A stretch of DNA of 27,469 bases from Desulfobulbaceae bacterium (GTDB lineage Bacteria; Desulfobacterota; Desulfobulbia; Desulfobulbales; Desulfurivibrionaceae), in the NCBI GenBank assembly GCA_003517965.1, contig DOZO01000075.1, forward strand, positions 1 through 27,469, read 5' to 3'. The notes below the pieces were generated by a model, which had not been told where the DNA came from, made no database searches, and saw only the letters and a program-made list of their open reading frames with translations. The first letter of the stretch is position 1. Each line of letters opens with the position of its first letter. Of this stretch, positions 23,315-27,469 are shown in pieces. The position numbers and the translations under genes were made by a program.

Positions 23315-24082
23315 ATGTTCGGGTTTTCGTTTCGCTCAACAAAAAGCAAGTCAGACCAAGGCGTTGATCCGGCAGGGGTTGATCCCCAGACCCAGCACCA
23401 GCAGGAGCGGGAACAGTTTCAGGAGGTGCTGCAATCCTTCAATGCTACCCGTATCGAAGAGCGGTTGCAGGTGCTGGACATATTTCTTTCCGTGGAAGAG
23501 CATCTGACTCTGACCGGATTAGAGGGGATCATCAGGACAAAAAGACCGGAGTTGCTGGATCGGGAGTTTCTTAAAGAAACCATGGAGATGTTCTGCCAGT
23601 TTGGCTTTGCCCAGAAACAGCTGTTTGAAACCCAGGAGGCGGTTTACGAACATCACCACCTCGGCATGCACCACGACCATTTTATCTGCACCCGCTGCGG
23701 CAGGATTCAGGAGTTTGCCAACCAGAATCTTGAAAAGCTCCAGCATGAAATCGCCGGGCAGTTCCAGTTTCACCCGCTCCAGCACAAGATGGAGATTTAC
23801 GGGTTGTGTGCCGCCTGCATGGCCCAGCGGGAACCGGCCCTCTCGTTGCAGTATGCCGCCAATGGCGAACAGGTGCGGATCGTCAAGATTCTGGGAGGCC
23901 GGGAGGCGCAGGCCAGGCTCAGCGATATGGGGCTTATGGTGGGGTCATGTCTGGAGATTGTCAGCAATCATTCTTCTGGGCCTCTCATCGTGGCCAGCAA
24001 GGGGACGCGTTTGGCCATCAATGCTGGGTTGGCCAAAAAAATTATGGTGGCTCATGACTGTCGTCATGAGCATGAGTCATAA
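23315..24082 (+). CDS. Fur-family metalloregulator fused to a FeoA domain
   Basis: The 255-residue protein joins two domains. Residues 32-170 form a Fur-like unit: a winged helix, then YEHHHLGMHHDHFICTRCG and CAAC, giving the structural-zinc cysteine pairs C125/C128 and C165/C168 and a His-rich sensing site. Residues 177-247 form a FeoA (SH3-like) domain, VRIVKILGGREAQARLSDMG through GTRLAINAGLAKKIMV. The Fur recognition helix usually reads like SLATVYRTL; here it is LDREFLKETM, so DNA contacts are likely altered. The start at 23315 has GAGGG nine bases upstream; a longer in-frame start inside the preceding gene is not needed. It is probably co-transcribed with the NamZ-like gene. Iron sensing is inferred. 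Confidence 0.85.
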   Translation: MFGFSFRSTKSKSDQGVDPAGVDPQTQHQQEREQFQEVLQSFNATRIEERLQVLDIFLSVEEHLTLTGLEGIIRTKRPELLDREFLKETMEMFCQFGFAQKQLFETQEAVYEHHHLGMHHDHFICTRCGRIQEFANQNLEKLQHEIAGQFQFHPLQHKMEIYGLCAACMAQREPALSLQYAANGEQVRIVKILGGREAQARLSDMGLMVGSCLEIVSNHSSGPLIVASKGTRLAINAGLAKKIMVAHDCRHEHES

Positions 24083-24094
24083 AAATGGATGACG

Positions 24095-25522
24095 TCACAT
24101 CTTGTTGATGCGAATGATTTTTGCTTTCAGTTCTTTTACTTTGCTGAGCAGGGGGTCTTTTTCGGAGAGCATTTTTAACGCCTGCTCGAGGTGATAACGG
24201 GCCGAGACGCTTGATCCTTCGTAATATTGGTACAGGGCGAGATTGTAGTGGCCAAGGGCTTTGTCGCCAAGTGCGACTCTGAGCTTGCCGATTTCCTGAT
24301 AAAGTTTAGCATAGGTTGGTAGCCGCTCGGTTAGGTTTTCATAGATGAGTACCGCTTGCGCTGGTTCTCCCTCCTGCTGCAGGGCTTTGGCCAGATAGTA
24401 TTTGTTGTATGCCCCCGCGGGATCCAGCCGGTTTATTTGTTGAAATATTTCCAGGGCCTCCTTGGTTTTTCCTGCCTCAAGTTTTATTTTGCCAAGATCT
24501 GTCTTGAGGATGTGCCTGTCTGGAAAACGGCCTATGACCTTTCGGAGAGTTTCTTCAGCTTTTTGATAATCACGGTTTGCCAGATAGGCTTGGGACAAGC
24601 CATAGAAGGCCATGGGTTCACTCTGCAGGAGGCCTGGGTCCTCAGTCTTGTTTTTCAGGATTGACAGGATTGATTGCGTGTCTCGGCTGAGGGCCTGTAT
24701 CCGGTGTTTGAATCTCTGGTAGGCGAACTCATCCTGGGTTGGGACTTTTTTCTGTGGATCTTGGAAGATCATATCTTCAATATAGCCGATTCTGTTTTCT
24801 GGCTCTGGATGGGTGAGAAGATAGGTTGATACCTGTTTTCGCTGATAACGACTGACCCGGCGCATTTTTTTGAGCATGCTCAAAATCTCTGCCGGGTCAC
24901 GATTTTCTTCTTTCATCCATTTGTAAGCTAAGCGGTCAGCTTCTTCTTCGTCCTCGCGGCTGAATTTAAGGTTCGCGGTAAGGCCGCCGGCCATGGCGCC
25001 GGTAACAACGGCCTGACCAATAGCCCCCTGACCGAGAAGGAGACCTGCCAGCATCAGGGCCGCGGAGGTGGCATTGACTTTGCCAGATTTGCTGATCCGG
25101 TCTGCGATATGACGACTGGCGGCATGACCGATTTCGTGGGCAAGGACGCTGACCAGTTCGCCTTCCGTGTCGCACAGGTCAATGAGCCCTGAGTGGAAAA
25201 AAATCAGGCCGGAGGGGGCGGCGAAGGCATTGAATTCCTTGTTGTCAATGATGAAAAAATGATAATCAAAGAACTGCGGCCCGGCGAGGCGCAGGGTCTG
25301 TCGTCCGAGATTGGTTACATATTCGGTAAGATCAGGATCATCAAGCAGGGTAAATTCTTTGCGGATAATGGAGAGGAGTTTTTCGCCAACCTCACGTTCC
25401 TCGCCAATGGTGAAAGCTTGGGCTGAGGGTGGAGAAAATTGCGCCACGGGCAGATTGCCGAGCAAAAAAACAGCGCAGAGGATATAGGTGGTGAGCTGCA
25501 GGCAGGTTTTGTTATGGTTCAT
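24095..25522 (-). CDS. BepA-like M48 metalloprotease with TPR domain
   Basis: The 475-residue protein has a signal peptide (about 1-36, ending AQA) and an M48 zinc-protease domain with HEIGH (His129, Glu130, His133) and a third ligand in SREDEEEAD (Glu192). A loop with AFAAPSGLIFFHSGLI comes before the active site. The C-terminal half (about 290-470) consists of TPR-type helical repeats (AEETLRKVIGRFPD, ALEIFQQINRLDP, AQAVLIYENLTERLP). This is the BepA/YfgC layout: a periplasmic protease that degrades stalled outer-membrane proteins and aids LptD assembly. It converges on the Fur-FeoA gene with only a 12-base gap. The start has no clear Shine-Dalgarno sequence. Confidence 0.9.
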   Translation of the reverse strand: MNHNKTCLQLTTYILCAVFLLGNLPVAQFSPPSAQAFTIGEEREVGEKLLSIIRKEFTLLDDPDLTEYVTNLGRQTLRLAGPQFFDYHFFIIDNKEFNAFAAPSGLIFFHSGLIDLCDTEGELVSVLAHEIGHAASRHIADRISKSGKVNATSAALMLAGLLLGQGAIGQAVVTGAMAGGLTANLKFSREDEEEADRLAYKWMKEENRDPAEILSMLKKMRRVSRYQRKQVSTYLLTHPEPENRIGYIEDMIFQDPQKKVPTQDEFAYQRFKHRIQALSRDTQSILSILKNKTEDPGLLQSEPMAFYGLSQAYLANRDYQKAEETLRKVIGRFPDRHILKTDLGKIKLEAGKTKEALEIFQQINRLDPAGAYNKYYLAKALQQEGEPAQAVLIYENLTERLPTYAKLYQEIGKLRVALGDKALGHYNLALYQYYEGSSVSARYHLEQALKMLSEKDPLLSKVKELKAKIIRINKM

Positions 25523-25587
25523 GTGAAATATGTATAATTAAGATGCGATAGAGGACTTGCTTGGTTCCAGCTCAACTTCATTGTGAC

Positions 25588-25593
25588 TATAAT
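25588..25593 (+). promoter_or_regulatory. -10 element candidate for recN
   Basis: A perfect TATAAT lies 97 bases before the recN start, in an AT-rich gap between divergent genes. The hexamer 17 bases upstream (TTCCAG) is a poor -35 match. I saw no convincing LexA box, although recN is SOS-controlled in many bacteria. Confidence 0.3.
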
Positions 25594-25689
25594 GATGATT
25601 ATTAATTTACGCCATCATTTGTTCTTCTCTTGGCCAGGCTGGGCAGGTCAAGCATTGCAATCGCCGCATAATCCTGTAAATAGAGTAAT

Positions 25690-27366
25690 ATGCTGAAAGA
25701 ACTTATAATCACCAATCTTGCCCTCATCGAGAAACTGCATGTTTCCTTCGCCGAAGGGCTTACGGTTCTTACCGGAGAGACCGGGGCCGGGAAATCCATC
25801 ATTCTGCAGGCTATTCATCTGCTGGGGGGCGGCAAGGCGGCGGCCACCTGGATTAGAAGCGGGGCAGAGACGGCAACGGTGGAGGCTCTTTTTGAACTTC
25901 AGCCCCAGCATGGGCTGATTCTGGAAAAACTGGCGGAGATGGGATGTGAAGCCGAGAACGAGCTGGTGGTCAAACGGGTTATTTCTCTGAAGGGTTCCAG
26001 TCGTTATTTTATGAACGGCAGTCTGGCAATGGCCAAGGCGGTTGGTGAGGTGATGGAGAATCTGCTCAGTGTGGCGAGTCAGCATGACCATCAGCAACTG
26101 TTGCAGCCCCGCAGTCATCTCGATTGTATTGACGCGGTTGGCGGGCTCTGGCCGCAGCGGTTTATCGTGGCCCAGCGTTATGACGCCTGGATGGAAGCAA
26201 GGGAACTATATCAAAAACTTGTGAGCAGGGAGCGGGATAAGGAGCAGCGCCGGGATTTTCTTGCCTTTCAGGCTAAAGAGATTGAAGAGGCTGCGGCCTG
26301 CCCGGGGGAAGATGCGGCTCTGGTTCTTGAGCGGGACAGGTTGCGGGCCTCCGATGATCTGATCGCTCTGGGAGCAAAAAGCTGGCATCTGCTGGCGGAG
26401 GCGGTCAATACCCCGCTTTCGGTAGTGCGTAAAAATCTGGTGCAGATGGCTGTTTTTGATCAGAGCCTGGCCGGGTTGGCTGAAGAGGTGGCCGGAAATT
26501 GTTTTCAACTGGCAGACCAGGTTCAGGTAATCCGTAACTATGTTGAGGCCCTCGCCAGTGATCCGGCGCGCCTGGATATGGTGACGGTGCGTCTTGATCT
26601 GTTGCAGAGGCTTAAAAGAAAATATGGCGGTGAGCTTGAGGCAGTCATCGCCTTTGGCCGGGCGGCGAAACAGGAGCTTGCGGAACTTGAAGCGCTGGAT
26701 GAGCGGCTGGTCGCTTTGGAACAGGAAATGCGGCAGAGGGGTGTTGCCCTGAGCGAGTCGGCGACCATGCTTTCCAAGGCCCGGCTGGTTGCGGCTCAGG
26801 AACTGGCCGGCAAGATGCGGGCCTCTTTATCTGCTCTTTGTTTTGAACAGGCGATTTTTGAGATATGTTTCAGGGGGGAGCAGGGTCAGGAACTGAGCGG
26901 TATCTCCAGGCTTGGCTGGGATCGTCCGGAATTCATGTTTTCTGCCAACCAGGGTGAGGAGGTAAAGCCACTGGCCAAGGTTGCCTCAGGGGGCGAGCTG
27001 TCGCGCTTGATGCTGGCCTTGAAGACACTCCTGGCTGAGAAAGATCAGATTGATACGGTGATCTTTGATGAGATTGATGCCGGGATCAGCGGCAAGGCTG
27101 CTGAGGCAGTGGCCAGAAAAATCCGGGAACTGGCCGGGCATCATCAGGTTTTTTGTATTACCCATCTCCCGCAGATCGCCTCTATGGCGGATGAGCATTT
27201 TCTGGTGCAAAAAACAGTGGTCGAAGCCAGAACCCAAACCTCAATTATTCCGCTGTCCGTTGAAAAAAGAGAGCAGGAGCTTGCCAGAATGTTGGATGGA
27301 GATTCGGTCAGCGATCAGACCCTGGCTTATGTGCGCACGCTCATGGACAGAAAGGCAGTCTTATGA
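25690..27366 (+). CDS. recN: DNA repair protein RecN
   Basis: The 558-residue SMC-like ATPase acts in double-strand-break repair. The N-terminal head opens MLKELIITNLALIEKLHVSF, with Walker A GETGAGKS (about 31-38). Coiled-coil arms fill the middle (about 150-360, rich in Glu, Leu and Lys, broken by a globular tip). The C-terminal head has the signature LAKVASGGELSRLMLALK, Walker B DTVIFDEIDAGISGKAA and ITHLPQIASMAD, all diagnostic of RecN. Length is normal. Its stop codon overlaps the start of the next gene in an ATGA, so the two are coupled. Confidence 0.95.
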   Translation: MLKELIITNLALIEKLHVSFAEGLTVLTGETGAGKSIILQAIHLLGGGKAAATWIRSGAETATVEALFELQPQHGLILEKLAEMGCEAENELVVKRVISLKGSSRYFMNGSLAMAKAVGEVMENLLSVASQHDHQQLLQPRSHLDCIDAVGGLWPQRFIVAQRYDAWMEARELYQKLVSRERDKEQRRDFLAFQAKEIEEAAACPGEDAALVLERDRLRASDDLIALGAKSWHLLAEAVNTPLSVVRKNLVQMAVFDQSLAGLAEEVAGNCFQLADQVQVIRNYVEALASDPARLDMVTVRLDLLQRLKRKYGGELEAVIAFGRAAKQELAELEALDERLVALEQEMRQRGVALSESATMLSKARLVAAQELAGKMRASLSALCFEQAIFEICFRGEQGQELSGISRLGWDRPEFMFSANQGEEVKPLAKVASGGELSRLMLALKTLLAEKDQIDTVIFDEIDAGISGKAAEAVARKIRELAGHHQVFCITHLPQIASMADEHFLVQKTVVEARTQTSIIPLSVEKREQELARMLDGDSVSDQTLAYVRTLMDRKAVL

Positions 27367-27469
27367 CTCGTAGTGCTTTGGCTCTTTTTTCTGGTGGTCT
27401 GGACAGCATGCTTGCCTGTCGGGTGGTGGCGGCGCAAGGGATCAAGGTGCAGGCGGTCAAGTTTGTCAC
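27363..27469 (+). CDS. PP-loop ATPase, partial (tRNA thiolation / ThiI-like)
   Basis: The frame begins inside the recN stop (ATGA overlap) and runs off the right edge after 35 complete codons. The visible part, MTRSALALFSGGLDSMLACR, contains the SGGxDS PP-loop that adenylates substrates in the MnmA/ThiI/AANH-type ATPases. Such proteins activate a tRNA base or acid for sulfur or nitrogen transfer. I cannot say which subfamily from this fragment; a ThiI-like tRNA-modifying enzyme is the best guess. Confidence 0.75.
   Translation, partial: MTRSALALFSGGLDSMLACRVVAAQGIKVQAVKFV

Noticed and set aside
24040..24110. Terminator at the Fur-FeoA / M48 convergence
   Set aside because: Short inverted repeats such as ATGAC/GTCAT occur, but they lie in coding sequence and no T-run follows.

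Overview
The window looks like a chromosomal segment of a Gram-negative anaerobe, most likely in the Desulfobacterota and possibly near Desulfobulbales. This is an inference. It rests on Pal, OmpH/Skp and TonB envelope genes, a CooC-type ATPase, a RegB/RegA redox two-component system, and the order M48 protease / recN / PP-loop ATPase. The left 2.8 kb is accessory DNA and the rest is mostly ordinary chromosome. No rRNA, tRNA or CRISPR array was seen.

Region 1 (1-2797) is a same-strand cluster of toxin-antitoxin modules and decayed mobile genes. It holds an intact small antitoxin-like gene whose PIN toxin is reduced to its C-terminus, an intact hicBA pair, a frameshifted REP-associated transposase remnant, a twice-frameshifted DUF4351 gene and an intact RelE/HigB-type toxin with its antitoxin.

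Region 2 (2794-7486, minus strand) is a surface-polysaccharide group: a lipid-flippase-like ABC exporter, UDP-glucose 6-dehydrogenase and a UDP-glucuronate-epimerase-like enzyme. A palindromic repeat lies between the last two genes. Region 3 (7608-9884) is an alpha-glucan phosphorylase. Region 4 (10240-11511, plus strand) encodes the envelope proteins Pal and OmpH/Skp.

Region 5 (11603-18502) is a divergent pair of operons. Leftward runs regB-regA-AmpG-like permease, with RegB keeping its quinone-site motif and candidate redox cysteine. Rightward runs tonB followed by a TonB-dependent receptor with a Cys-His-Met plug motif that suggests a metal substrate. The shared intergenic region has a near-perfect RegA/PrrA-type operator and a terminator-like hairpin just upstream of tonB.

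Region 6 (18503-21949) has two overlapping tiny ORFs, an RluA-family pseudouridine synthase, a decayed nitroreductase, a DUF5610-like protein and an orphan CooC-like ATPase. Region 7 (22129-24082) is a NamZ-like exo-muramidase followed by a Fur-FeoA fusion. Region 8 (24095-27469) is a BepA-like M48 protease, recN and the start of a PP-loop ATPase.

The most notable signals are the RegA-type operator with the tonB leader hairpin, a 42-bp repeat placed the same way 5' of both ugd and the cooC-like gene, the Fur-FeoA fusion with a diverged recognition helix, and a repeat-bearing in-frame insertion in the AmpG-like permease.
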